The notes: generated by a model from the sequence alone, not told the origin. Shown: positions 53,363 to 64,000, counted from the first letter of the stretch. The stretch: DNA of 64,000 bases from Torymus aiolomorphi (GCA_036365515.1 CM070877.1:18666701-18730700), one strand, 5' to 3'. A program made the numbers and translations.

Positions 53363-54451
53363 CTCTCACGAAACTTCTGAATGAACTGTGCACAACAGCG
53401 AGTCGCACAGGATTCTTATACACATACGTTATCTTGAAACGTACCCCGTGAAACCTATGTTAAAAAAATTAGTCATCTCGTCATCTCGCCAGAGTTTGCA
53501 CCCACCAGCGCCACTTGTTCCGCATCTACGCTCCATTGTTTTACAAGCGCATTTTCTTCGAACCAATACTGAGATTCAATAGTGTCCTAACGGCTGCTTG
53601 ATAAAAAAAAAATCGTTATGTCTCGTGAAGTGGCACGTGTATTTTTCCAAAGTCCTCGGAGGTCCGAGCTGAACAATGGCCCTTCTATATTCGTCGCTGA
53701 AAAAAGGATAAGGTTTCACAGCTCTCGAAACCAAAACATTCGTGACACATCTACGGAAAAGCATGCATGCGAGATAAAAATTTACGATGCATAGCTAGCA
53801 GACGTGAAAGAATGTTCTACAAAAAACATAGTTTATTACTTTCGACGACACGTGTCAAACTCCATTAACGCGAATGCCTCACTTTCAAAATGGAAAGAGT
53901 AGTGGAGAGGCTGTGCTGTAAATCCCTCCGAAAAATGACCTGGCAAACAGCCTCTAAACGGTATATGAAAAAAATTCTCTCGGCTTAAGTAAACAGCACA
54001 CGAGTGAAAATATTCCTCAGGGACGTACACAGGTCACTTTCTTCGTCTGCTTAATCCATTGATGAGAGCTCGCTATTAATATTGCCCGAAACGGTAGGGT
54101 CGTAAAAACCAGATGGCGACGGCGGCGGCAGAATATAGAAGTGCTCCTCGACGCCTGGCGTGAAGGTCAGCATGCACGAGTGCGTGCTGTTTGCAAGCGA
54201 GGGCTTCGCTATTATAGCAGCCGACACCAGCTGTATTTTATTAGGAAGCGGTTCAGGGCCCTACATTTATTCGGTGATAAAAACATGTGCATGCAAGCGG
54301 TCACCAACAAGCAGTGGTGGGGGAAAGGCCCTCCCCCACTACGCAAAGGATGCTGCTCCCCACCACCACCACCACTGCTGAAACAAGGAGCGGCGGACGA
54401 AAGGGCCTACCCACTAGAGGTACCAGCATCATACGCGCCAGTTGGCTACAG
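53363..54451. promoter_or_regulatory. divergent regulatory region of C
   Basis: Counterpart of 50716-51690 in B: TATAAG on the minus strand, AAAACATTCGTGACACATCT, and GCTTGATAAAAAAAAAATCG. The right part, towards the Cys-rich gene, has CCACCACCACC runs (54357-54378). Short frames here have no family match. Confidence 0.45.
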
Positions 54452-54742
54452 ATGATGGACCAGGTCAGTCGTGAAATATCGACTTTGCGTGAGGAGCTCG
54501 AGAGGACTCGACGGAGAGCGTGCAACAGCCACAGTTTTATCGAGCATCTAAAGCACTCGCTGATACGTCTCAGCCGTCGCATCCACCAAGGCTTGGACAC
54601 CACAGAAGTGGCTGGCTTACGGGCACAAATTGTGCGGGCATCCCAGCAGCTCCAGCACCACAGAGAGACAGTGAACCGTACAGCGCATCACGCTGAAGAC
54701 TTGGCAGCACGAGTGGCCGCGCTAGAAAAACTCCTGCGGTAG
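54452..54742 (+). CDS. coiled-coil ORF, probably N-terminal part of C's Cys-rich gene
   Basis: Starts MMDQVSREISTLREELE; nearly the whole frame is heptad-like (HHAEDLAARVAALEKLL). It precedes the Cys-rich frame by 79 bases in a different frame. Either a separate gene or the broken or spliced N-terminal half of it; the B protein also has a coiled coil before its Cys module. Confidence 0.4.
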   Translation: MMDQVSREISTLREELERTRRRACNSHSFIEHLKHSLIRLSRRIHQGLDTTEVAGLRAQIVRASQQLQHHRETVNRTAHHAEDLAARVAALEKLLR

Positions 54743-54821
54743 AGAAGAAAATCAACGCCATCGCCATCGACAAGAGAGAGGTCAAAGCATACGGTCTGCA
54801 GACAGCAGCTGCAGCAGCGCA

Positions 54822-55268
54822 ATGGAGATTGCGCATTTATATCAGCGCCTTGCGAGATATAAAAGAAAGCGGGATCATGCCATTCGCATGATTAACCGCC
54901 TAGACTCAGCAATTAATCAGGCGCACCAACAAGAGCGCCGGCACGCGTCTGCTACAAGGCCGCCGAAAAATTGCGCTGGTGCCAAATGCCTTGTATGTGG
55001 CATTCTTTTTAGGATTTTGAGGAGCGATCCGGAGGGCCGCTCCTGGGAACAGTGTTGGCACTGCACGTGCTTTCGGTGTGGTGCGTGCCGCGAGACGCCG
55101 TGTGAGTGCCTACAACAAATGGACACTCCACGATCACCATCACCGGAGCCTGCTGCTGCAGCAGCAGCAGCAGCAGCAGCATCATCGTCATCATCAACAG
55201 CAGCAGCAGCAGCAGAAGAAATTCCTGCGTCTACAGCAGCAGCAGACGACACCAGTGCAGCCGTATAG
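54822..55268 (+). CDS. Cys-rich Polinton accessory protein (C), 148 residues
   Basis: Coiled-coil start (HLYQRLARYKRKRDHAIRMI), then CLVCGILF, DPEGRSWEQCWHCTCFRC and CRETPCEC with MDTPRSPSPE after it. An Ala/Ser-rich low-complexity tail (about 110-148) comes from (GCA)n. Shorter than the B protein and lacking its N-terminal domain. Points at the former right end of element C. Confidence 0.65.
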   Translation: MEIAHLYQRLARYKRKRDHAIRMINRLDSAINQAHQQERRHASATRPPKNCAGAKCLVCGILFRILRSDPEGRSWEQCWHCTCFRCGACRETPCECLQQMDTPRSPSPEPAAAAAAAAAASSSSSTAAAAAEEIPASTAAADDTSAAV

Positions 55269-55300
55269 TGCAATATGTGCGTGCAACCGCAGAACTGTGC

Positions 55301-55368
<68 letters not shown>

Positions 55369-55464
55369 ACTGCGTGCCCGGCCGTGTCTGCGAACACTTG
55401 ACACGCATGTGCCTACACGTATCACCGGATACGTGTGCGACTGTACGTGTTTGTACATGTGTGT

Positions 55465-55495
<31 letters not shown>

Positions 55496-55535
55496 CATTG
55501 CGTGTCCGTACGTGTCTGCGAACACGTGACACGCA
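55269..55535. repeat. subterminal repeat of element C
   Basis: Reverse complement of 16020-16330 in A: (GT)n tracts, TGTCTGCGAACAC(T/G)TGACACGCATGT twice, and a GTATCACCGGATAC hairpin. It stops at about 55535 without the palindromic end, so the terminus is lost. Confidence 0.8.
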
Positions 55536-56103
55536 TGTAACGTCTGGCGGTCTTGTCGACCACCTTACGTAGATTCCTCTTTAGCATCGGCAAGGAAAAA
55601 ATTTTTCCTTTTATTCTTTTTTGTTTTGAACCTTTGTCCGTAGAAAGTAATGGTCAGATTTTATGTAACACAGATGCAAGACACTGCATCTGGCTTAGTT
55701 CAACGAAAGAGGAAAAACACACGACACCCGAAAGTGAAAACTCTCTTCAGAGGCGAAAGCATTTCCGTCTATTTAAAAAAAAAAGGGAAAGGTTTTACGA
55801 CTTTACCCCGAAAAGCAGGCCACCCCGGCGCTGCACGTGCGCGCCTACGCGATGCCGAAAAGCCATAAAATTTGACCGTTACAAATTCCTTCGACTTTAC
55901 ACATTGCATAATCTATTTTTTATATTTTAAATTTTAGTTAATAAGTCATATTAATTTAAATTTTTCTGGTCACGCTGATCCAAATTTTACGAAAATAGAC
56001 CTGATAGAAGTAAGAAAAATTAAATAAAAACACTTTATCGTGACCAAAATCTTTATACACTCTTTTATATATATATTGGTTATAAAAGGTCTACCTTAAA
56101 GGA

Positions 56104-56136
<33 letters not shown>

Positions 56137-56194
56137 GTAATGCAAGATGTCTTCGCGAATTTATTCTGATACATATGTATTAACTGCATCTCTT

Positions 56195-56288
<94 letters not shown>

Positions 56289-56880
56289 CACAAAAAAAAT
56301 ATTTTCTCTTATTATTATAAAAATTATAACGTATCGCAATGATATACACAAATTCAGTTATAAATAATAATTATTTTGCAAGCGACTTACCAGAATAATT
56401 TAGTTTAAATAGAAAGAATATTTGTAAATTTATAATTTTACTTTTAAATTACTAAGACACTTTAAATTATCTTTGAGAAGCATGTAATATGTGCAAACAA
56501 TTCCTTTGTTTTAATTTATTTAGGCGTCAATAAGTAAACAATAACAACACACACAACATATACACACTCTGATTAAACACAAATATAAACTACATATTAA
56601 CTTGTAAGAACATCAAAAAGAAAGAAAAACAACAACGGAAGTTATGTGAAGCGTGCGCAAATTAGAATAATTAATTTAAGTTTAATTAGAAAATAAATTG
56701 TTTCTTATGTATATCTAAAATTATTAATGTACATTAAATATTAAGTATAAATTACAAAATAAGCAGGAAAATAGTACAACTAATGTCATCTCTGTAGAAA
56801 AACTGAAACTAAAACTGAGGGACGCTCTCTTCCCCCAACAGCCAATTAGCCGCGTCACAGGGCCTTAGGCCCACCCTAAT
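55536..56880. other. AT-rich DNA with long (AT)n tract
   Basis: No gene supported. An (AT)n tract runs from about 56205 to 56286. Poly-A and short AT repeats flank it. Frames at 55553-55930 have no recognisable domain. Confidence 0.6.
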
Positions 56881-57377
56881 TGTAACGCCCATATCGCTGT
56901 GGCCAATCAACCTTCCCCAAAATAATTGTAAACTCCCTCGCAAGGAGTAACCCCGGAACTAGACCCGTTGAGGGAGCAAAGAGGGAGAAAACCGAGTTTA
57001 GCTCTTCCCTCATTTCTCCGCCAACGTCAGTTCCTCACCACCACCGGAGTTGACCAGCCACCAGCACACCGAATTGTAAGGCAGAAAGAAATAAAACTTA
57101 AGTGTAAGTCTTCTCAAATTTCTTCACTTCTTTTCTTTCTTTTCTCAAATTTGTCCCTCGTATTACCCACTTCCGAAGAGCGATACCACCCTTCTGTACC
57201 GAATGGGCAGAGGTAGTGTGGGTTGTCTCCTCAAATATATATATACTCCTCCTTTAGGGAAATCATAAAATTGTATAACGTTTGTTATGACTTAGCCATC
57301 CTTAGCTCTTGGTTTACTCCAGGCTAGAAAAGGCAAAGTTTAATAGTAAGTATTGACGGCCTTAACTGGACGTCACA
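56881..57377 (+). repeat. 5' LTR of the Gypsy element
   Basis: TGTAACGCCC...GGACGTCACA, 497 bp; the ends are imperfect inverted repeats (8 of 10). AATAAA lies at about 57089. The primer site follows after 11 bases. Boundaries rest on these end motifs only, as the other LTR is outside the window. Confidence 0.6.
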
Positions 57378-57388
57378 TACATAATTTT

Positions 57389-57406
57389 TGGGGGTTCGTC
57401 CGGGAT
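57389..57406 (+). other. tRNA-Pro-type primer-binding site
   Basis: TGGGGGTTCGTCCGGGAT differs in one base from the well-known tRNA-Pro primer site of retroelements. Confidence 0.7.
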
Positions 57407-59067
57407 CATAAGTGACCACAACAAACGTTTTACAAAAACTTTATCTCTCTCTTTCTCTATTTCTTTTAAAGCATATCTAAAAAAAAAATAATAAGAGAAA
57501 AGTGATATGAATAGTGAGTGCGCGAATAATTGTATTCCAAAGAAAAAAATAAACATTTTGCAAATTTAATTAAAGAAAAACAATTCAGTAACGTAACAAA
57601 AAAAAAACGGGAGCTGCAAGCTTAGTATCCGAAAAAATAATAAATGAAATAAAACATAAATTAAAACCTAAAGAAATCGATTTAAGAACTAAAATAAAAT
57701 AAGGTGGTGGTGGTAAAGAAAAGGAGGAACTCGAACTAAAAACAAAAAGAATAAAAACGGTGTGCGCAACCAATTTTAAATTAAAATTAAAAAAAAAAAA
57801 ATAAGAAATATTAAATAAAGAAATTAATCAATTGAAGCGGTCAAATACCGTAGATGAAAATATTAAACAGCAAAAGCGGTCATATACCGTGCTGTAATTT
57901 TGTTAGAATAAAATAAATAAATAAATGCGGTCAAATACCGTATTGAAAGAAAATTAGTTAAGCCCCAAAGCCTCTGAGTCACATAAAAGATGACTATGCG
58001 AAACGGCCTCTGAACTAAAATTAAAAATAAGAAATATTAAATAAAAAGAAATTAATCAGTGCAAGCGGTCAAATACCGTAGCTGAAATATTAAACAGCAA
58101 ATGCGGTCAAATATCGTGCCGAATATTGAAATTTTTATAATAAAGGTACCCTTTCTTATTATTATGTTTTTCTTTTTGCAAACCAACGTTGGATAATAAT
58201 AAAAAAAAAAAATAATAAAAATCGTGATCTATTGTCTTTCTTTCTTGACGAAGAAAGGAAGAAGGAAAAAAATTAATGAATATTGAATGAATGAATAATT
58301 GATTAACTGATAAATAGTTAAATAATAATTAAATAAATAATAATAAATAAATAATTAGACGAACAAATAATTATTATTAATAAATAAATATTAAATAATA
58401 AAGTATTGTTAGATAAACTAATTAATTATAAATAAATAAATAAATCTAGAAGTAATTTATTGATATTAAATGTTATGTAAGTAGTTATCTTCGCGAGTAA
58501 TTAATAAAATTAAGTAAGTCATTTTATTATTTTAATTAATAATTATTAGTTAAAGTTTTATAGTAAGTTTCATGTAATTTAAATACGATAGAATAAATTG
58601 TTTTAACACAACATGTTACGGGAATTATTGCCGTTACGTAATTTAATGCTAATGATTCCCCAGTTCATAGAAGGATTGGATTCCTTCTCTGCCGCCACAA
58701 GGATTTAGAATCTAGAAGAATTCATCGGAAGGTTACAATTGGAAAATTTAGATCAAACACTAACTATAAATAAAATTTAGCAACATTTTGTTGAGGATGC
58801 TGAATTTCTTAAAACTAGAAAAAGCCTAGAGCAATTTTAAAATAGAATAGTAAATAATAAAAAATAGCTAATTAAATAAATTAGTAAATTATTAATAAAT
58901 AATCAGTAATAATCAATAAACAAATAATTAATGATAAATAAATAATTAATTAATCAAGTGAATAGTAAATTAATAATAATAATAAATAAATAAATGAATA
59001 AATAAATAAATAAATAATGATATATAATCGAAGTATTTCTAACAAATGTGTAATTTACTTATCATAA
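57407..59067 (+). promoter_or_regulatory. long Gypsy leader with hairpin repeats
   Basis: Very AT-rich 1.66-kb leader without a long ORF. It holds five copies of GCGGTCAAATACCGT or close variants at 57837, 57876, 57927, 58065 and 58103; each can form a short stem (CGGT/ACCG) with a CAAAT-like loop. A ~90-bp block carrying two of them is duplicated (57803-57890 and 58029-58117). Confidence 0.6.
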
Positions 59068-59433
59068 ATGAATCCAGATTGTGAGGGATATAAGACAGTT
59101 CCGGAAAGGAAAAAGAAATCGAGGGAAGCTCGGCGTATGGGTTTGAAGAAATTTGGGCGCGAATTGAAACACAGGGGTGAGATTTGGCTAAGTCAAAAAG
59201 AGTGCCTGGAGAAAGAAAATCAGTATGCAATAGAAAATTTCACTGACTTACCACTCAATAAGAAAATAAAAATTGTGAGAAATAGTATTCAGTCTCATGA
59301 AGATCAACCATCAGCCGCGCCACCCGCAGAGACCTTACCCCAGCTCACAGAGGACGCAGTAGCCAAGATAGAGAAATTAAGATTTAAAGAAAAATTAAAT
59401 AAATATTTCGAATCCTATACGAAAAGGAAGTAA
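59068..59433 (+). CDS. small basic ORF upstream of Gypsy gag
   Basis: 121 residues, Lys/Arg/Glu-rich (ERKKKSREARRMGLKKF; KFKEKLNKYF-like C-terminus). No known domain. It lies 72 bases before gag in a different frame. It could be an accessory protein of the element or the N-terminal part of Gag; I do not recognise it. Confidence 0.45.
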   Translation: MNPDCEGYKTVPERKKKSREARRMGLKKFGRELKHRGEIWLSQKECLEKENQYAIENFTDLPLNKKIKIVRNSIQSHEDQPSAAPPAETLPQLTEDAVAKIEKLRFKEKLNKYFESYTKRK

Positions 59434-59505
59434 AAAATAATAATTACTCATTAAGAAATATAAAATCTAATGTAAAAAAAAAAAAGGAATTATATAAAGA
59501 GTTTC

Positions 59506-60966
59506 ATGAGTAAGGAGACTCCAAATAGAATTACAAGATCCGCTACAAGATCGGACGAAAAATCGCGGGCCGAGTTAGATTTCTTCAACCGCTACGCCAA
59601 TCGGTCCAGTAACCCCCGCGATCCAAATTACATACCCAATTTGCCAGTAGATTCCTCAAACGGAAGCGAATCTAACTGCTCGTTTGAAAGTGCGAAATCT
59701 TTTAACGACACCGGGGATATAACTATCACAGCTAGCGACAATCTTGACGCTAATTTAAGCAGCGTCAGTAATACTTCTGTAGAAATTGTCGAGTCATCCG
59801 AAGAAATGGCTCCAGTAGCTGGACAGGGGATTAAGATAAGGGATGCCATAGAATTTATCCCCACATTTGACGGGTATAATATTCCCCTCAGTGAATTCAT
59901 TGAGGCATGTAACGAGGCAAAGAGCATGGTGGAAGCTGATTCCGAAGTTGCTTTAGTAAGATTAATTCGTACACGAATTACCGGAGAGGCGCGACGAACA
60001 ATTATAAATAAAATATTCAACAATGTTGCTAGCCTAACGCAACATTTCAAAGATTTATACGATACTGGAGAAACCATCCAACAGTTATTTGGAAAGCTAG
60101 GATATGAAATCCAGAGGGATAACGAAGGCGTAATACCCTTCGCTAATAGATTGCGTGAAATCGGCAGCCGCATTCTTGAAGCAAAAAGGAAGGATGACGA
60201 CATTATTTCCGAAAACGACAAAAAGGATGTGGAAGAGGCAATAGTGTCCTGCTTCAGGCGAGGACTGAAGCCTGAAATCGAGACACGCCTTCCTTCCGAT
60301 CTCGCTGTCGATGCTGTCATGAAAAAGGCAGTAGAAATCGAAAAACAATTAAATGCGAGAGCCACATTACTCGCCTCACTGGTGAGAAGCGAAAATCGCC
60401 GTAGGTCCGTGTTGACATGCGATACTTGCCAAATGGAGGGCCATATTAGCAAGAACTGCCCACGTTCTCAGAAATTTTGCAAATATTGCAACAAACCTGG
60501 CCACGTGGAAGAAAATTGTTTCCAAAAAGGGAGAGACAACAAGAGTGGAACGTGTCAAACCTGCCACAAGCCAGGCCACAATTCAAAAAGCTGTTTTAGA
60601 AATGCTACTTGTCAATTGTGCAGTAAGATTGGACGCACAGCAAAAAAATGTAAAGGTAAGCAATCGCAACCGACAAACGTAGTTTGTCAAATCTGCAACA
60701 ATCCGGGACATACAGCTGTTAGCTGTAGGAAGGGGGAAAATAAAGCGAACCCTTCCGCCAAAGTGGTGTCTTGTAATTATTGTCAAAAAAAGGGACATGA
60801 AGAGGCGAAATGCCGTTATAAATTGTTTAACTCTCAAAGACCGTCGGAAAACGGGCGAAATCTCCAAACGTCGAGCGCGGGTCAGGAGATTTCACAAACT
60901 CAGGCGCGCTCATTAAATATGACAGAGTTGAACGAACTGATAAGCGAGTTGCTGCCATTGGAATAA
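59506..60966 (+). CDS. gag: Gypsy Gag with six zinc knuckles
   Basis: 486 residues. Acidic N-terminus, a capsid-like helical core (about 110-290: IEFIPTFDGYNIPLSEFIEACNEAK-type start, FGKLGYEIQRDNEG), then a nucleocapsid part from residue 305 to 436 with six C-x2-C-x4-H-x4-C boxes. The fourth (CQLCSKIGRTAKKC) has Arg for the His ligand; the others are canonical. Six knuckles is more than the one to two usual for Gypsy Gag. It binds and packages element RNA. Confidence 0.85.
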   Translation: MSKETPNRITRSATRSDEKSRAELDFFNRYANRSSNPRDPNYIPNLPVDSSNGSESNCSFESAKSFNDTGDITITASDNLDANLSSVSNTSVEIVESSEEMAPVAGQGIKIRDAIEFIPTFDGYNIPLSEFIEACNEAKSMVEADSEVALVRLIRTRITGEARRTIINKIFNNVASLTQHFKDLYDTGETIQQLFGKLGYEIQRDNEGVIPFANRLREIGSRILEAKRKDDDIISENDKKDVEEAIVSCFRRGLKPEIETRLPSDLAVDAVMKKAVEIEKQLNARATLLASLVRSENRRRSVLTCDTCQMEGHISKNCPRSQKFCKYCNKPGHVEENCFQKGRDNKSGTCQTCHKPGHNSKSCFRNATCQLCSKIGRTAKKCKGKQSQPTNVVCQICNNPGHTAVSCRKGENKANPSAKVVSCNYCQKKGHEEAKCRYKLFNSQRPSENGRNLQTSSAGQEISQTQARSLNMTELNELISELLPLE

Positions 60967-60998
60967 ACCAACGAAGAAAATATGTCCCTTATATATCA

Positions 60999-63014
60999 AT
61001 GAGGATGAGCAGAAGCAATAAGCCACTTGACTTGATGCTCGACAGTGGTTCGGAAGTGAATATAATTCGCTTGGGATTTGTTCCTCCCGAATATAAAATC
61101 AATGATAAAATCGTATATAACTTACAAGGAGTAGGATCTGATTCTATCTATTCACTTGGCATAATAAAAATGAAAATAGCGAATTATGCGAGCGAGTTTA
61201 TAGTAGTGCCGCATGACTTTCCCATAGTACATGCAGGAATATTAGGCACCGAATTTTTTCTACAAAGTGAAGCCGAAATAAACTTCCAAGGAAAATTTTT
61301 GAGAGTGCAAAACTACAAAATCAAAATGCATCAGGGTAATTTAGACATAAGTAAGGGAAACTCCATCTCTAGCGTAAATCTAGACGATACCAGGAAGTTA
61401 CCAACCCTACGGGTTATGAATCCACCCACCGGCACTGTAGAAACCTTTTTAGTTGACTCAGGCTCGGAGGTCAATCTCATTGCAAATTATTTATTACCTT
61501 CAAGCAGTCTAATAAATAAACGTGAAAAAGGTAGCCTAAGAGGAATAGGTAAGGAATTTTTTATTACTGAAGGTACAACTGAAATAACTATTCTGGGGGT
61601 ACCAACGACTTTCCATGTGATCTCAGGAAAATGTACAATGCCGGAAGTAGGTATTTTGGGAGCTAATTACCTCACTGCAGCAAATGCAATAATAGATTTT
61701 GGCAACAAAATCTTAACTGCAGGAGGAGTACACAAGCCATTGGAATTCGGAACCACTGCAGAAACAAATATGCTGCAATTAAACGATGTCGATAAGTATG
61801 TCACTGAGATTCCAGAAAACTTTACTAGTAATTCCGGAACGGGATTAAAATACTTGTATAAAATAGCATTTACTGAAACTTTATCGGATTTAGGCCTCAG
61901 TGAAAATGAAAACATCACCCACTCCTTTTTGGATCTTGACAATCTTAGACCAGAAAACACCGAACCTCAGAATAAAAAATTAACGGATCTGCTGAGGTTA
62001 GATCATTTAAATAGAACCGAAGCAGATTATGTAAATAAACTCACAAAGGAAATGAGGGATGTGTTTTTTTTACCTGGAGACATTCTCGAAGGTACAAATC
62101 AGGTAAAGCACAGAATACCTACTGTTGATGACAATCCTATCAATTCAAAACAATATAAATATCCACATTCATTAAAAGAAGAAGTCAACAAACAAGTAAA
62201 AAATTTATTAGATGCTGGAATAATTAAACCATCGGAATCACCTTACAATACGCCAGTTTGGATAGTTCCTAAAAAAGCTGATTCACAAGGAAATCAAAGA
62301 TGGCACATGGTTTTAGATTTTAGGGAATTAAATAATAAAACCATAGGCGATTCTTACCCCCTTCCCAACATAACGGAGATTTTTGATCAAGTCGGTAGTG
62401 CTAAATATTATACTGTACTTGACCTAGCATCAGGATTCCATCAAATAAAAATGGATCCTCGCGATGCACATAAAACTGCATTTAGCACACCTTATGGCCA
62501 TTACGAATTCGCGAGAATGCCATTTGGGTTAAAAAACGCACCTGCAACTTTTCAAAGACTAATGGACAATTTGTTGCACGGACTACAAGGAAACGATCTT
62601 TTTGTTTACCTTGATGACATTGTGATTTATGCAAATAGTATTGAAGAACATGATCGCAAGTTTAAGCTACTAGCAGCCCGTTTACGTAAAGCAAATCTAA
62701 AATTGCAAATTGATAAGTGTGATTTTCTAAAACGTAAAGTTTCTTATCTAGGACACATATTAAGTGAAGAAGGTCTGAGTCCAGATCCCAAGAAAATCGA
62801 AGCGGTAAAAGATTTTCCAATTCCTAAGAATGTAAAAAATATCCGTCAATTTTTAGGGTTAGCTGGTTATTATAGACGCTTCATTAAAGATTTTGCAAAA
62901 ATACTTTATTACAAAAGGAAAAAGGGTTTGATTGGGACATTAAGAGTCAAGAGTCATTTGAAATTCTTAAGGAATTATTGTGTAACGCTCCGTTGTTACA
63001 ATTCCCTGATTTAA
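60999..63014 (+). pseudogene. pol: Gypsy Pol: two retropepsin domains and RT, frameshifted
   Basis: The frame is -1 relative to gag and is open upstream of the ATG at 60999, so Pol is probably made by frameshifting from gag. First protease: LDSGSEVN (Asp at 15) and GILGTEFF (81-83). Second protease: VDSGSEVN (153) and GILGANYL (219-221). RT: WIVPKK, LDFRELNNKTIGDSYPLPNI, MPFGLKNAPATFQRLM and VYLDDIVIY, then FLGLAGYYRRFI. At about 62905 a small deletion shifts the frame, and the reading ends at 63014. Confidence 0.85.
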
Positions 63015-64000
63015 ATAAACCTTATAACATCACAACTGATGCATCAGGTTTTGCAATTGGAGGTGTATTATCACAAGGTGACATTGGCAAAGATCGCCCA
63101 ATCGCGTATGTATCACGCGCATTAAGAGACGCAGAGCTAAATTATGAAGTCTATGAAAAAGAGGCGCTTGCAGTCATTTATTCAGTCCAAATGTTTAGAA
63201 GTTATGTGTATGGAAGGAGCATTACAATAATCACAGATCATCAACCTTTAGTATGGTTTAAAACAGCTGATTTAAATACACGCGTGCAGAAATGGAGGTT
63301 CAAATTATCAGAGTATGATTATACTATCATTTATAAACCGGGTAAATTAAATTCTAATGCAGATGCACTTTCTAGAAACCCTGTAGAAAACGTGGATGTT
63401 AATGTAGTGACTAGAGCAAAGGCAAAACTGTTAGACGAAAAAGAAAGTAAGAAGCCAAATAATACATCAATTAATCTGGGCCAAACTAAGGATAAGTCAA
63501 AGGAATCAAAAACAAAACGAAAAATAAAAACTAATAAAAATAAAACCAAAAATAATGAAAGTAATCAAAATCGTTACCCAAGGAGACAGGCAAATAAACC
63601 AGAATACTATGAAAGTGATATCTCAGACAGTGAAACAGAAGCTGAAGTTATAATACCACAAAGTGTTCCTAAAATTATAGAAAACGATAATGATGAAGAG
63701 TTAATTCAATCTGAATCATCAAGTTACGAAAGTACCGACGAACTTGACCATACACCAAGCAAATACATAGAATCCAAAGAATTAATACAATGCAGAAAAG
63801 GAAACATTGCTTATTTTGTCAATAGTCTTGGGGAACCCTGTGATAACGGTTCCAAGAAACTAATAGAGTTCAATAAAATCCCAACAGAACAAAATTTGGA
63901 GTTCAATGAAGTCCAACAAATAAAGAGAAAATTAAAAGGTAAATACTATTATTCACTCTGCATCCGTGGAGAAAAACCCGAATCATTGACCACTATAAAG
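62907..64000 (+). pseudogene. pol: Gypsy Pol continued: RNase H and linker
   Basis: Frame open from the shift point to the window end. RNase H motifs: TTDASGFAIGGVLSQ, YEKEALAVIYSV, TDHQPLVWF and SNADALSRNP. A long charged linker (RYPRRQANKP; acidic Glu/Ser-rich run) follows. No integrase is reached inside the window. The start at 62907 marks where this frame becomes alignable, not an initiation site. Confidence 0.8.

Larger units (their letters stand above)
14104..55535 (-). mobile_element. Polinton C, old copy split by insertions A and B
   Basis: Three collinear minus-strand pieces form one disrupted copy. 14104-15225 holds its 3' end fused to a PolB N-terminal fragment. 36287-36382 continues the same PolB reading exactly across element A and its 6-bp duplication. 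53096-55535 holds exon 1 of the 5' gene, its promoter region and the Cys-rich genes. C lost most of its interior by deletion at about 14760, and more DNA between PolB and exon 1 where B's right end is eroded. Its left terminus, AGTAGTAATAGG, starts at 14104; its right terminus is missing. Confidence 0.75.
56881..64000 (+). mobile_element. Ty3/Gypsy-type LTR retrotransposon, 5' part
   Basis: LTR, primer site, leader, small ORF, gag and pol (two retropepsin domains, RT, RNase H) in order. Integrase and the 3' LTR would lie beyond the window. One frameshift in pol at about 62905 makes this copy defective as read. Confidence 0.9.

Noticed and set aside
55553..55930. 125-codon frame right of element C
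   Set aside because: Overlaps another frame of similar quality, no domain, no copy elsewhere in the window.
1..64000. tRNA or rRNA genes
   Set aside because: No cloverleaf with a GGTTCGAATCC-type arm and no rRNA-like conserved segment was found by reading; a covariance-model scan would settle it.

Overview
This is an animal nuclear genome window, most likely from an insect and plausibly a hymenopteran (inference). It has AT-rich flanks, short GT-AG introns and many LTR retrotransposons. The only cellular gene I can support is a partial Hook/NuMA/Mud-like coiled-coil gene on the minus strand at 1-1742. About 2-8.3 kb is AT-rich non-coding DNA.

At 8.3-11.3 kb lies a decayed Copia-type retrotransposon (5' LTR, gag, broken pol) cut off by a 705-bp inverted-repeat element. 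From about 12.2 to 55.5 kb the sequence has visibly higher GC and is a nest of Polinton/Maverick (adintovirus-like) elements. I name them A to C and E.

Element A (plus strand, 15226-36286, 21,061 bp) is complete from end to end. It has about 610-bp terminal inverted repeats, ends reading AGTAGTAGG...CCTACTACT, and a perfect 6-bp target duplication, CGAATC. It sits inside the PolB gene of an older copy, C (minus strand; pieces at 14104-15225, 36287-36382 and 53096-55535). Element B (minus strand, 36383 to about 53092) also sits inside C, tail-to-tail with A, and its right end is eroded. E (about 12227-13460) is a terminal fragment.

Gene order in A and B: a divergent Cys-rich gene next to the terminal repeat; a spliced 5' gene; protein-primed PolB; packaging ATPase; small basic protein with a hydrophobic tail; unknown MERARK-start protein; retroviral-type integrase with a chromodomain-like tail; penton-like minor capsid protein; pVI-like basic protein; hexon-like major capsid protein; 'VDIQGF' protein; adenain-like protease; a protein with a nuclear localisation signal; and a tiny protein starting MGPPFSK. 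PolB and integrase would replicate and integrate the element. The capsid proteins, protease and ATPase are a virion-assembly module. Both copies carry lesions, but the genes broken differ, and nearly all breaks in A are losses of a single base.

From 55.5 to 56.9 kb is AT-rich DNA with a long (AT)n tract. From 56881 to the window end is a Ty3/Gypsy-type element: LTR, tRNA-Pro-like primer site, a long leader with repeated hairpins, a small basic ORF, gag with six zinc knuckles, and pol with two tandem retropepsin domains, RT and RNase H, with one frameshift.
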